NCBI GenBank assembly: GCA_902783155.1
Contig: CACZPR010000118.1
Location: forward strand, 45,061 to 109,060
Direction of reading: 5' to 3'
Source: an uncultured Spirochaetaceae bacterium
GTDB lineage: Bacteria; Spirochaetota; Spirochaetia; Treponematales; Treponemataceae
DNA length: 64,000 bases
The notes beneath the pieces are model-generated. The model saw nothing but the letters and a program-made list of their open reading frames with translations, ran no database searches and had not been told where the DNA came from. Made by a program: the position numbers and the translations under genes. Of the stretch, positions 16,696 to 25,879 are shown piece by piece. Each line of letters opens with the position of its first letter. Within the stretch, counting starts at the first letter, position 1.

Positions 16696-19236
16696 ATGGA
16701 AAAATATGCCATAAGCGGAATGTCATGTTCCGCTTGTGTCGCCAGAGTTGAAAAAGCAGTCTCAAAAGTCCCCGGAGTTTCGTCATGTACCGTGAGCCTT
16801 CTGACAAATTCCATGGGTGTGGAGGGCAATGCAAGTCCAACGGAAATTATCGCCGCAGTCAGCAAAGCCGGATATGGCGCAAAATCTCTGGACGGAAAAT
16901 CACAAAAAAAATCCACGGTGGAATCAGCCAAGCAGAATGAGGAACTTTTGAAAAACACCGAGGCCCCCGTCCTGAAAAAAAGGTTGATTTCGTCTATCGC
17001 ATTTCTTTTGGTCCTGATGTACTTCAGCATGGGACACAGAATGTGGAACTGGCCGCTCCCAGATTTTTTCACAGGCAATGGAGGAAATCCGCTCGCACTT
17101 GGAATGGCCGAAATGATTCTCTCTTCCATAGTGCTTGTCATCAACAAAAAGTTTTTTGTAAGCGGATTCAAGGCCCTGGTCCACCGCGCACCGAACATGG
17201 ACAGCCTTGTGGCGATGGGTTCGGGAGTGTCCTTTGTCTACAGCGTGGCCATGCTTTTTGCGGCAACAGCATGTGACAGGGAGACCGCCATGCACTATAT
17301 ACATGGCCTCTATTTTGAAAGCGCGGCAATGATTGTCACATTGATTACGGTCGGAAAACTTCTGGAGTCCATTTCAAAAGGAAGGACCACCGATGCGCTC
17401 AAGTCATTGATGAAGCTCGCACCAAAGACCGCGACAATTATCCGGGACGAAAAAGAAATCAACGTTCCTGTCGAAGAAGTAAAGACCGGTGACACATTTG
17501 TCGTTCGCCCCGGCGAATCAATCCCGGTGGACGGAACCATTGTCGAAGGCGAAAGCGCGGTAAATGAGTCTGCGCTTACGGGAGAATCGGTTCCGGTGGA
17601 CAAGACAGTCGGGGACAGTGTTTCCGCCGCAACAATCAACCAGTCGGGATTTATAAAATGCACCGCGACCAGAGTTGGAAACGACACCACCCTTTCACAG
17701 ATTATACAGATGATAAGCGATGCGGCGGCAACAAAGGCTCCAGTCGCAAAAATAGCGGACAAGGTTTCCGGCATATTTGTTCCGGCGGTGATGGGCATTG
17801 CGGTAGTGACATTCATCGTGTGGATTTTGACCGGCGCGGAATTTTCATTCAGCCTTGGACATGCAATTTCTGTCCTGGTTGTGAGCTGTCCATGCGCACT
17901 TGGACTTGCGACCCCCGTTGCAATAATGGTCGGAAACGGTGTGGGAGCGAAAAACGGAATCCTCTTTAAAACTTCGGAAGCTCTGGAGAATGCGGGAAAA
18001 ACAAAGGTCGTCGTGCTTGACAAGACAGGAACAATCACAAAGGGCGAACCGACAGTCACCGACATATTCGCAAACGAAATTGATGAAAAAATCTTTTTGC
18101 AGAAGGCCGCGTCCCTTGAATCAAAAAGCGAACATCCGCTTGCCATTGCGATAACAGACAAGGCCCGCGAAGAAAATCTGGAAACAAAAAACGTGGATTC
18201 GTTCATAGCCATACCGGGTAAAGGTTTGACCGCAATTCTTGATGGAAAAAAAATCGATGGCGGAAATCTAAAATACATCCAGACCGTCGCCCCCAATTCC
18301 GTAAACGAACATTCGCAAAAAAAAGCCGAGGAGCTGAGCCTTGAAGGAAAGACCCCAATCTTTTTTTCGGAGGAGGGAAAGCTGCTTGGTATAATCGCGG
18401 TGGCCGACACAATAAAGGAAGAAAGCCCAAATGCTGTTGCGGAACTCAGGGACATGGGAATCCACGTTGCAATGCTTACCGGCGACAACGAGCGTACGGC
18501 AAAGGCGATTGGCGGAAAGGTCGCTGTGGATGAAATCTTTGCAGGTGTGCTTCCAGATGAAAAAGAAAAAATCGTGAGGCGGTTCAAGGAGAAATCCCGG
18601 GTCTGCATGGTCGGTGACGGAATAAACGATGCACCGGCGTTGACAACGGCGGACACAGGAATGGCAATTGGAGCCGGAACCGATGTTGCGATAGATGCGG
18701 CGGATGTCGTCCTTGTGAAAAGCAGGCTAAGCGATGTTGTTTCCGCAATCAGACTGAGCCGGAGGACTTTGACAAATATAAAGGAAAATCTTTTCTGGGC
18801 ATTTTTCTACAACATAATTTTGATTCCCGTCGCGGCGGGTGCGTACCATAGTTGGCTGGGACTTGACATGAACCCAATGTTCGGAGCTGCGGCGATGGGG
18901 CTTTCAAGTTTCTGTGTCGTGATGAATGCGCTCAGGCTGAACCTGTTTAAAATCGGCAACAAAAAATCAGACAAAAAATTGGATAAATCAATTCAAGAAA
19001 ATAAACATACAAAGGAGAACTCTATGGCGACCATGGAAAAGACATTGAAAATCAACGGCATGATGTGTCCGAACTGCGAAAGACATGTCAGGGAGGCCCT
19101 TGAAAAAATTGACGGAGTTGAATCTGCCGTTGCGGACCATAACAAAAATATTGCGACGGTAAAAATCACAAAGGACATTCCCGAATCCGATTTTGAAAAT
19201 GCAATAAAGGATGCGGGCTACGATTTTGTGAAATAG
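16696..19236 (+). CDS. copA: Cu(I)-exporting P1B-type ATPase with C-terminal copper-chaperone domain
   Basis: An 846-residue copper export pump. An N-terminal HMA domain (1-62) has the CSAC copper site (C11, C14). Membrane segments follow, then the actuator TGES loop, the transmembrane CPC motif (C398-P-C400), the phosphorylated Asp in DKTGT (D442), the SEHPLA nucleotide site and [10 protein letters not shown]. After the last helix, a Lys-rich linker leads to a second HMA domain with [10 protein letters not shown] (from residue 777). That domain looks like free CopZ and has its own ribosome site and ATG, so a separate CopZ may also be made. It is cotranscribed with csoR. Confidence 0.96.
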   Translation: MEKYAISGMSCSACVARVEKAVSKVPGVSSCTVSLLTNSMGVEGNASPTEIIAAVSKAGYGAKSLDGKSQKKSTVESAKQNEELLKNTEAPVLKKRLISSIAFLLVLMYFSMGHRMWNWPLPDFFTGNGGNPLALGMAEMILSSIVLVINKKFFVSGFKALVHRAPNMDSLVAMGSGVSFVYSVAMLFAATACDRETAMHYIHGLYFESAAMIVTLITVGKLLESISKGRTTDALKSLMKLAPKTATIIRDEKEINVPVEEVKTGDTFVVRPGESIPVDGTIVEGESAVNESALTGESVPVDKTVGDSVSAATINQSGFIKCTATRVGNDTTLSQIIQMISDAAATKAPVAKIADKVSGIFVPAVMGIAVVTFIVWILTGAEFSFSLGHAISVLVVSCPCALGLATPVAIMVGNGVGAKNGILFKTSEALENAGKTKVVVLDKTGTITKGEPTVTDIFANEIDEKIFLQKAASLESKSEHPLAIAITDKAREENLETKNVDSFIAIPGKGLTAILDGKKIDGGNLKYIQTVAPNSVNEHSQKKAEELSLEGKTPIFFSEEGKLLGIIAVADTIKEESPNAVAELRDMGIHVAMLTGDNERTAKAIGGKVAVDEIFAGVLPDEKEKIVRRFKEKSRVCMVGDGINDAPALTTADTGMAIGAGTDVAIDAADVVLVKSRLSDVVSAIRLSRRTLTNIKENLFWAFFYNIILIPVAAGAYHSWLGLDMNPMFGAAAMGLSSFCVVMNALRLNLFKIGNKKSDKKLDKSIQENKHTKENSMATMEKTLKINGMMCPNCERHVREALEKIDGVESAVADHNKNIATVKITKDIPESDFENAIKDAGYDFVK
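19011..19026 (+). promoter_or_regulatory. Internal Shine-Dalgarno and ATG within copA
   Basis: AAAGGAG lies 6 bases before an in-frame ATG at 19024, exactly at the border between the CopA linker and the C-terminal HMA domain. This is a stronger ribosome site than most true starts in the window. Confidence 0.6.
19024..19236 (+). CDS. copZ: CopZ-like copper chaperone, nested in frame in copA
   Basis: The last 70 codons of copA read as a complete CopZ/HMA protein. The start is MATMEK, the Cu(I) motif is GMMCPNC, and the [20 protein letters not shown] strand-helix end is typical. A strong ribosome site precedes the ATG, so this protein may be made alone by internal initiation as well as fused to the pump. 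E. coli copA makes a free chaperone from the pump gene by frameshifting, so the principle has a precedent. Whether the free form exists here is inference. Confidence 0.5.
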   Translation: MATMEKTLKINGMMCPNCERHVREALEKIDGVESAVADHNKNIATVKITKDIPESDFENAIKDAGYDFVK

Positions 19237-19248
19237 AAGAGAAAGTTT

Positions 19249-20328
19249 ATGAGGTTCATTATGCCAAAAAAGATTAGCAGGCTTGTTTTTGTCTCCGCGC
19301 TGACTTTGATTGCCTCCGCATGCAAGATGACCGTCACGGAAAACGCCGGAAAAAGAATTGCATTTGGGACATATCAGAGCAGTGGCGGAGAAACTGTTGT
19401 GTTCGACAGGGATACAATGACAGTCTACAATTCAAGCGGCTCCATCGAGGCGAAGGGCTACTACAAATACATCGACGGAGAGATTGCGGTAAGGTTCTCG
19501 GAGATTTACGACGCGGACAACAACATGCACACTCTGGCAGGCGACAGTGCTGCAATCCGCCAAAAGTTCGATGAAATTATCGCGCTCGCAGTTCCAAAAT
19601 CCCGGGAGGATGTGCACTGGATTTATGATTATGGCATCAGAGAATACAACTATGCCTTCACAAACTACGAGGAGGCCGTCAACAACATTCTTTCTCGGCG
19701 GGTCGAAAATTATATAACCTTGCAGCGAGACATGTTTCTGCGCGCGACACAAAAAAAATTCAACGACATGCACAGATTCAAGTACACAATCGACGACGAC
19801 GGAAATGTGACAATGGACCAGGTGTTTTCAAATCTCACATGCTCCTCATCATTTTTTAAATCCGGCGACAACGTTCTGAACGATTTTGAAAACAACATTC
19901 CGTTTTTGTTCGAGACAAACGGGGAATACTATATCGGAAATCCATCCACAAGCGGAAACAATTTTTATGCGACGGTCATGCACTACTACGACATAAACGA
20001 ACCGGTGGACGAGGTTGTTGACTACTACAAAACAATGATTGAACAAATCCTGTGGGACAACGAAACAGAAGTTGTGGCGGAGGCATTCTACTACGAACTG
20101 TACATACAAAGAAACCACAGCGCACCGGAAATCCCGACCGCAAAAAAAATGATAGACATGGCCCTGACCTATGAAAAACTTGAGGGAACATTCACGCTCG
20201 ACGATACCCCGAGCCTTGTGATTTCAAATGTGTCATGCAGCTTTCCGGAGCTTTCAGGAGAGACAATATCGCTTGGAAACTTTACGCCAATCGTGTCGTT
20301 CAGCGGGAAAATTCTTTGCAAATCCTAG
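19249..20328 (+). CDS. Hypothetical lipoprotein
   Basis: A 359-residue predicted lipoprotein of unknown function. The signal peptide ends at the lipobox ASAC (about residue 25), after which the chain is acidic and rich in Tyr and Asn, with no recognised catalytic motif. An early stretch (about 36-85: FGTYQSSGG, then VFDRDTMTVYN and KGYYKYIDGEI) resembles the beta-rich 'new value/deviation' domains found in many treponemal lipoproteins. It starts 12 bp after copA, so it may share that transcript, but nothing links it to copper. The end overlaps convergent patB by 29 bp. Confidence 0.6.
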   Translation: MRFIMPKKISRLVFVSALTLIASACKMTVTENAGKRIAFGTYQSSGGETVVFDRDTMTVYNSSGSIEAKGYYKYIDGEIAVRFSEIYDADNNMHTLAGDSAAIRQKFDEIIALAVPKSREDVHWIYDYGIREYNYAFTNYEEAVNNILSRRVENYITLQRDMFLRATQKKFNDMHRFKYTIDDDGNVTMDQVFSNLTCSSSFFKSGDNVLNDFENNIPFLFETNGEYYIGNPSTSGNNFYATVMHYYDINEPVDEVVDYYKTMIEQILWDNETEVVAEAFYYELYIQRNHSAPEIPTAKKMIDMALTYEKLEGTFTLDDTPSLVISNVSCSFPELSGETISLGNFTPIVSFSGKILCKS

Positions 20329-21475
20329 AGAGCGCTTCCTCCAAAATCCGTCTTGGCGTTGCAACATTTATGCGCTGAAATTTTTCGCCCTCGCTACCGA
20401 ACATGAGTCCGTAGTCGAGCCACACTTTTGCGTCATTCAAAACTCGTTTTGAAATTTCAATGTCGCTCAAATCGGTGAAAGCCGAAAAATCAAGCCACAC
20501 AAGATAGCTCCCCTCCGGCTCCATCACGCGGATTTTTGGACAGTGCTCCGAAATATATTTTTCAGTAAAAAGCACGTTCCGCCAGATATAGTCCTTCGCG
20601 GCATCGAACCATTCACCGCCCTCCGAATATGCGGCTGTGGCTGCAACAATTCCCATCAGGCTTGGCTCGTCGTAACCAGTCCTGTCAATCTCTTTTTGAA
20701 ATTCGTCGCGGATTTTTTTGTTCCTGATTATTATGTTTGAAAACTGTAGTCCCGCAAGATTAAATGTCTTGCTCGGGGAAGTGCAGATGATGGAATTTTC
20801 TGCAGCAGCTTCAGAAATATTTGAATAAACAGTGTGGACATTTTTTCCAAATGTTATGTCCGAATGTATTTCATCAGAAACAACAAGCACGTCATGTCTC
20901 AGACAGATTTCACTGATTTTCAACAGCTCCTCTTTTTTCCATACGCGGCCACCAGGATTGTGTGGCGAGCAAAGGACAAACAGCCTGACATTTTCCTCCG
21001 TAATCTTTTTTTCAAAATCATCAAAATCAATTACGTAGCTTCCATTTCTCAGGACAAGGGGATTGTTTACGACGCGTCTTCCATTGGATGCAATCACATT
21101 CGCAAAGGGATAGTACACAGGCCTCTGGATTAAAACGGAGTCGCCCCTTTTTGTAAACGCACGTACAGCGGCACCAACAGCAAAAACAACTCCGGGTGTG
21201 TTCACAATTTCCTCGTCACGGATTTCAAAACCATGCCTCTCACTGAACCATTTTTTTACGGCATCATAATACCGGACATCCGGGCGGCTGTATCCAAAAA
21301 TGCCATGGAGCGCACGTTCCTGAAGCGCATCGCAAATACATGGGGCGGTCGGAAAATCCATGTCGGCAACCCACAGACTGATTGCGTCCTTCGGCTTGTT
21401 TCGCTTTTCTGCAAGGTCGTATTTTATTGCAAAAGTATTTGCCCTGTCGGTGATTTTGTCGAAATCAAATTCCAT
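20300..21475 (-). CDS. PatB/MalY-type PLP-dependent C-S beta-lyase
   Basis: A 391-residue fold-type I PLP enzyme of the MalY/PatB group, usually cleaving cystathionine or cysteine conjugates to thiol, pyruvate and ammonia. The N-terminal WVADMDFPTAP block, the GYSRPD segment, the LCSPHNPGGRVW motif, SDEIHSD and the PLP lysine in SPSKTFNLAG (K236) are all present. In Treponema denticola a relative (cystalysin) makes H2S and is haemolytic. It lies 2.4 kb from the sulfur-related nitrogenase-like cluster, which may be relevant, but it has its own promoter region. Confidence 0.88.
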   Translation of the reverse strand: MEFDFDKITDRANTFAIKYDLAEKRNKPKDAISLWVADMDFPTAPCICDALQERALHGIFGYSRPDVRYYDAVKKWFSERHGFEIRDEEIVNTPGVVFAVGAAVRAFTKRGDSVLIQRPVYYPFANVIASNGRRVVNNPLVLRNGSYVIDFDDFEKKITEENVRLFVLCSPHNPGGRVWKKEELLKISEICLRHDVLVVSDEIHSDITFGKNVHTVYSNISEAAAENSIICTSPSKTFNLAGLQFSNIIIRNKKIRDEFQKEIDRTGYDEPSLMGIVAATAAYSEGGEWFDAAKDYIWRNVLFTEKYISEHCPKIRVMEPEGSYLVWLDFSAFTDLSDIEISKRVLNDAKVWLDYGLMFGSEGEKFQRINVATPRRILEEALSRICKEFSR

Positions 21476-21619
21476 ATTGAACTCCTGCCATGAGAATTTT
21501 TTTGAATGTCCTTGACTTGCGGTGACAAATATAGTATACCATGTATTGCCTACCGATTCAATAGGGAATAAAATTTAAAAATAATAAAAGCAAAAAAACT
21601 ATTTTCATGGAGTGAGTGT

Positions 21620-22033
21620 ATGAAAAAAAAGAACGTCATTTTTTCTGCCGTGCTGCTTGCACTTGGAGCGTTAATCGCGTTGGCCCCAATCTCATTTGCA
21701 AAGGTCTGCCCCGTTGGCGAAAAAGTTATGAAATGCTTTTGGACCGGAAGGGTTGAACTTTTTCTTGGAATAGGAATCGCGCTGATTTCCCTGCTTCGTT
21801 TTTTTGTAAGGTCAAACGATTTTGCATTCGCAGCAGATGCGGCAACAGCAATAAATGCCGCCGGAGTGATTCTGTTTCCAACAGCAATAATCGGTCTGTG
21901 CGGGAACCATGCCATGCAGTGCAATGCCGTGACAAAACCAACTCTTATTGTTTTTGGAACACTCACGCTTGTTGCGGTCGCTCTTGATTTTGTCCTGCGC
22001 ATCCTCAGCAAAAAGTCAAACAAAAAATCCTGA
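21620..22033 (+). CDS. DUF4418 membrane protein
   Basis: A 137-residue protein with four hydrophobic segments and conserved cysteines in KVCPVGEKVMKCFWT and in LCGNHAMQCNA, typical of DUF4418. Such proteins usually sit next to a FtsX/MacB-type permease and its ATPase, as here. Their function is unknown; the paired cysteines suggest redox or metal binding at the outer face. The three genes 21620-23882 form a tight operon with 7- and 9-bp gaps. Confidence 0.75.
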   Translation: MKKKNVIFSAVLLALGALIALAPISFAKVCPVGEKVMKCFWTGRVELFLGIGIALISLLRFFVRSNDFAFAADAATAINAAGVILFPTAIIGLCGNHAMQCNAVTKPTLIVFGTLTLVAVALDFVLRILSKKSNKKS

Positions 22034-22040
22034 GGTGGCC

Positions 22041-23228
22041 ATGGCACAATCATTATCCGTAAGAACGCTGGCTATAAAAAATTTGCAGCGGAGTCCATTC
22101 AGAACTTTCTCAATGGCAGCCCTTGTCGCTCTTTGCAGCGCGGTCCTTTTCGGAAGTTTTCTCCTTGCCTCCAGTTTAAGGAACGGAATATCCGGCATGA
22201 AAGAAAGAGTCGGTGCGGATTTAATGGTTGTGCCAAACGGCTACGAGCAGACACTTGAGAGCGTCCTTCTTTCTGGCGAGCCAAATTATTTTTACATGGA
22301 CAAAGACATAGAAAACATTGTCCGGAATATCGATGGGGTGAAGGATGTGACAAGCCAGTTCTATCTCACAAGCCTGAGTGAAAGCTGCTGCGACTTTCCC
22401 GTCCAGATAATTGGATTCGACCCGGAAAGCGATTTCCTTATAAAACCCTGGATTCAAAAATATAATGCCGACGGAGAAGATATTTTTGCCGGCTACAATG
22501 TGAATGTCGAAAAAAACACTGTCTCATTTTTTTCAAAATCCCACACGGTTTCCGCACGGCTTGCAAAAAGTGGTTCGGGCATGGACAATGCTGTTTTTGC
22601 AAATCTGGACACCGTTAGAAAAATTTACGACGACGCACTTGAAAAAGGATTCGCGTTTATCTCGGATGGAAACGTAAAGGAAAAGACCAGCGCAATCTTC
22701 ATTCGGATTGATGAAAAATCAAATGCGGATACTGTCGCGCTAAAGATTCGCGAAACAGTGGACGGAGTGCAGGTCATACAGCAGGGAAAGTTTATTCAGA
22801 CGCTGAAGGACAAAATGGATTCGTTCGTTTTTTTCCTCCACACAATAAGTGTGCTGTTTTTGCTTATAACCGTCGCCGTTCTTGCGATTGTGTTTTCACT
22901 CACGGTCTTTGAAAGGCGAAGGGAATTCTCGATACTGCGAGTGCTGGGTGCGGACCGACATTCACTAAGCAGCATCGTCATGAACGAAGCCCTGTTTCTT
23001 GGTACGATAGGTTCGGTATGCGGCGTGTTTGTTTCCGCACTCATACTTCTTCCGTTCAACTTTTTAATTTCACAAAAAATTGCGATGCCGTTCTGTATGC
23101 CCAGCACTGGAACTATAATTCTGTTTGCAATCATTTCGTGCGCCCTGCTTGTCGCAGCATGTTTTTTGAGCGCAATCCGTACTGCAATCAAGATTTCAAA
23201 ACTTGAAGTATATTCTGAATCAAAATAG
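22041..23228 (+). CDS. FtsX/MacB-type ABC transporter permease
   Basis: A 395-residue permease with one N-terminal membrane helix (about 25-45), a large extracytoplasmic domain and three C-terminal helices in the FtsX pattern (about 265-385, with FERRREFSILRVLGAD as the coupling region). Such permeases work by mechanotransmission on periplasmic substrates (lipoproteins, haem, peptides). The ATG at 22041 has GAGGTGG upstream; the frame extends 31 codons back into the DUF4418 gene. The partner ATPase follows 9 bp later. Confidence 0.88.
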   Translation: MAQSLSVRTLAIKNLQRSPFRTFSMAALVALCSAVLFGSFLLASSLRNGISGMKERVGADLMVVPNGYEQTLESVLLSGEPNYFYMDKDIENIVRNIDGVKDVTSQFYLTSLSESCCDFPVQIIGFDPESDFLIKPWIQKYNADGEDIFAGYNVNVEKNTVSFFSKSHTVSARLAKSGSGMDNAVFANLDTVRKIYDDALEKGFAFISDGNVKEKTSAIFIRIDEKSNADTVALKIRETVDGVQVIQQGKFIQTLKDKMDSFVFFLHTISVLFLLITVAVLAIVFSLTVFERRREFSILRVLGADRHSLSSIVMNEALFLGTIGSVCGVFVSALILLPFNFLISQKIAMPFCMPSTGTIILFAIISCALLVAACFLSAIRTAIKISKLEVYSESK

Positions 23229-23237
23229 GAGTCCTGG

Positions 23238-23882
23238 ATGATAGCTGTGGAGAAAATATCAAAATCATTTAAATCGCCACGAGGAGCTGTAACTGTGCTC
23301 GACGGTTTTTCCTGCTCAATTTCCGACGGAGAATTTTTTGGAATTGCAGGAAAATCGGGGGCGGGAAAAAGTACGCTGCTTTCAATCATCGCTGGACTAC
23401 AGGAACCTGATTCCGGAAAAATTTTGATTGAGGGAACGGATATTTTTTCTTTGAACGACAAAGACCGCTCGTCATTCAGAAATAAAAAAATTGGATTTGT
23501 CTCGCAGGAGCAGAGCTTCATTTCCAGTCTTACAGTAATGGACAATGTACGTCTTCCATTTTTTCTTGGCAAAAAAACAGTCCAGAATGATTCGGAAAAA
23601 AATGCGGAACTGCTTCTTGAAAGTCTTGGAATCAAACATCTTGCGGACTGCTTTCCTTCAGACCTTTCCGGTGGTGAAAACCATCGTGTGCTGATTGCAC
23701 GTGCGCTGATGAACAATCCATCCGTCATTCTCGCTGACGAACCTACATCATCGCTTGACAGGGAGCAGGGAGAATCGGTCATCCAGATTTTCAGGAAACT
23801 TGCCGACGAAGGAAAAACAATTGTCATGGTAAGCCACGATGAGTCCGCATTGAACTCATGTGACAAAATTGTTCATCTATAA
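23238..23882 (+). CDS. MacB/LolD-type ABC transporter ATPase
   Basis: A 214-residue ATPase. Walker A is GKSGAGKST, the Q-loop is VSQEQSF, the signature is LSGGENHRVLIARAL (Asn-His where Gln-Gln or Gln-Arg is usual), Walker B is VILADEPTSSLD, and the H-loop is MVSHDE. It belongs to the family that drives FtsX-like permeases, consistent with the gene just upstream. It ends the DUF4418 cassette. Confidence 0.92.
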   Translation: MIAVEKISKSFKSPRGAVTVLDGFSCSISDGEFFGIAGKSGAGKSTLLSIIAGLQEPDSGKILIEGTDIFSLNDKDRSSFRNKKIGFVSQEQSFISSLTVMDNVRLPFFLGKKTVQNDSEKNAELLLESLGIKHLADCFPSDLSGGENHRVLIARALMNNPSVILADEPTSSLDREQGESVIQIFRKLADEGKTIVMVSHDESALNSCDKIVHL

Positions 23883-23905
23883 AATTGGATTTAACCAACA
23901 ACCGC

Positions 23906-25069
23906 TCAGAAATCTTTTGCGAACGCCTGCTCCAAATCAGCAATCAAATCATCCGCGTTTTCTATTCCAACAGAGAGTCGCAAAGTGGCGGGCGTTATTC
24001 CATTTTTAAGACGGATTTCCTCCGGGACATCGGCATGTGTCTGCGTTGTCGGATAAGTGAGGAGGGTCTCCACTCCACCCAAACTTTCGGCGTACTGAAT
24101 CAGATGGACATTGCCCAGAATTGAAATCGCACGTTCCTTTGTGTCGGTCTGGAACGTAAGCATTGCACCAAATCCACGTGACTGTTTTTTCTGGATTTCA
24201 TACCCCGGATGTTCGGGAAGTCCTGGATAGATTACACGCACAACCGATTTCTGGGACTTGAGCCACTGGGCAATTTTTTTTGCATTCGCCTCTGCCCTTT
24301 CCATTCTAACGGCAAGAGTTTTTATTCCGCGAAGGACAAGCCAGCAATCAAAAGGAGCAAGCCCCGCCCCGGTTGTCTTTATCAAAAAACGGAGCCTCTC
24401 CTGGACGCTTGGATTATTTGTGACAATAAATCCAGCGAGAGTGTCGTTGTGTCCCGCAAGATATTTTGTTCCCGAGTGAACAACAATGTCCGCGCCAAGC
24501 GTGAGTGGATTCTGGAAATACGGCGACATGAATGTGTTGTCAACAATCAGATGAAGATTATGGCGTTTCGCAATCTCCGCGACCTTTGCGATGTCCGTTA
24601 TATTCATCATTGGATTTGTCGGAGTCTCGATATAAATTGCACGTGTGTTCGGTTTGACAAGCGACTCCAAATCTGTTGACGCACAATCGACACGTGTAAA
24701 GCTGATTCCATTTTTTGCGGAAACATTGTCGAAGAGCCTTATCGTTCCGCCATACAGATCGCTGTCCGCAATTATATGGTCGCCCGGACCAAAGATTTCC
24801 ATGAGAAGAGAAATCGCCGCCATTCCACTTGAAAGCGCGAAAGCATCTATTCCGCCCTCAAGCGAGGCAACAACTTTTTCTAGCTGCTCCCTTGTTGGAT
24901 TTTGCAGCCTTGTGTAATCAAAACCTGTGCTCTGCCCGGGACACGGATGGGAGTAGGTAGCGGTCTGATAAATTGGGAAACTCACTGCCCCATAATGATT
25001 TTTTGTTCCACCGCAACAACAGTCGTCGTCACTTTTTTCAAGATGTATACACTTTGTCTCCGTTTTCAT
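23906..25069 (-). CDS. Cystathionine gamma-synthase/lyase-family PLP enzyme with Cys-rich N-terminus
   Basis: A 387-residue Cys/Met-metabolism PLP enzyme. Features are the YTRLQNPT motif, SSGMAAIS, ETPTNPMMNITDI, and the PLP lysine in SGTKYLAGHND (K202 from the chosen ATG). Sequence alone cannot tell cystathionine gamma-synthase, gamma-lyase, methionine gamma-lyase or a sulfhydrylase apart. The N-terminus carries DDDCCCGG (cysteines 17-19), unusual for the family and possibly metal-binding. It is last in operon 1, 45 bp after the sulfonate-type ATPase. The ATG at 25069 has AAGGAA upstream; an in-frame GTG three codons earlier has no site. It likely converts a sulfur product into or out of amino acids. 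Confidence 0.88.
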   Translation of the reverse strand: MKTETKCIHLEKSDDDCCCGGTKNHYGAVSFPIYQTATYSHPCPGQSTGFDYTRLQNPTREQLEKVVASLEGGIDAFALSSGMAAISLLMEIFGPGDHIIADSDLYGGTIRLFDNVSAKNGISFTRVDCASTDLESLVKPNTRAIYIETPTNPMMNITDIAKVAEIAKRHNLHLIVDNTFMSPYFQNPLTLGADIVVHSGTKYLAGHNDTLAGFIVTNNPSVQERLRFLIKTTGAGLAPFDCWLVLRGIKTLAVRMERAEANAKKIAQWLKSQKSVVRVIYPGLPEHPGYEIQKKQSRGFGAMLTFQTDTKERAISILGNVHLIQYAESLGGVETLLTYPTTQTHADVPEEIRLKNGITPATLRLSVGIENADDLIADLEQAFAKDF

Positions 25070-25114
25070 CAGACTCACTTCCTTCTATTGGTTTGAAATT
25101 TTTAAATGTTTTTT

Positions 25115-25879
25115 TTAAATTGTGTATTCAACCTCAGGTATTTTTCCACCGTAGTTCAGAATCTCCAGAATCTTGTTCCGGTAGATTGCAAACGCATCCT
25201 GGATTCTTGCCCTCGGTTTTGGCAGCTCAATGTCAATCACCGCCTCAACTTTTGATGGACGTGCACTCATCACAACAACACGGTCGCTCATGTAGATTGC
25301 CTCGTCAACATCGTGCGTGACCATGAGCATTGTCATGTTGTTTTCTTTTTTGATTCTGAGAATCTCGTCCTGCAGGTTCATCCTCGTGAACGCATCCAAA
25401 GCTCCAAGCGGCTCGTCAAGAAGCAGAACTTTCGGATGCCCGACCAATGCCCTTGCAAGCGATGCCCTCTGCTGCATTCCACCGGAAATCTGGTGCGGAT
25501 AGGAATTCTCAAATCCGCTCAGGCCAACAAGATTTATGATTTCATTCACGTCCTGTTTTTTTTCTTTGTAGATTTTGCGCGCCTTAAGTCCAAAAGCGAC
25601 ATTGCCTTTTACGGTAAGCCATGGAAAAAGATTTGAACCCTGGAACGCAAAACCACGGTCACTTCCGGCCTTGGAAATTTTTTCTCCATCAAGGAAAACC
25701 GCTCCCTCATAGCTTTTTTCAAGACCACCAATTATCCTGAGCAGAGTTGATTTTCCGCATCCGGAGGGACCAATCAGCGAGACAAAACTTCCAGGCTCTA
25801 TGTCCAGAGAAAAATTGTTCAGCACGTGGACTTCATCAAAACTTTTGTTTACATTCTGAATCTGAATATTTCCTACCAT
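25115..25879 (-). CDS. Sulfonate/taurine/nitrate-type ABC transporter ATPase (SsuB/TauB-like)
   Basis: A 254-residue ATPase with Walker A GPSGCGKST, the Q-loop in FAFQGSNLFPW, signature ISGGMQQRASLARAL, Walker B VLLLDEPLGALD and the H-loop in VTHDVDEAIYMSDRV. This pattern is typical of the NitT/TauT family, which imports taurine, alkanesulfonates, nitrate or thiamine precursors. The ATG at 25879 has AAGGGGG upstream and overlaps the permease stop by 7 bases. It forms an importer with the next two genes. Context suggests an organosulfur substrate. Confidence 0.9.
   Translation of the reverse strand: MVGNIQIQNVNKSFDEVHVLNNFSLDIEPGSFVSLIGPSGCGKSTLLRIIGGLEKSYEGAVFLDGEKISKAGSDRGFAFQGSNLFPWLTVKGNVAFGLKARKIYKEKKQDVNEIINLVGLSGFENSYPHQISGGMQQRASLARALVGHPKVLLLDEPLGALDAFTRMNLQDEILRIKKENNMTMLMVTHDVDEAIYMSDRVVVMSARPSKVEAVIDIELPKPRARIQDAFAIYRNKILEILNYGGKIPEVEYTI

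Noticed and set aside
17310..18656. A 448-codon minus-strand reading frame
   Set aside because: It is antisense to copA, a well-defined P-type ATPase, and is Ser/Thr/Phe-rich as expected of a shadow frame.
22796..23866. A 356-codon minus-strand frame
   Set aside because: It is antisense to the ABC permease and ATPase genes, which have full motifs.
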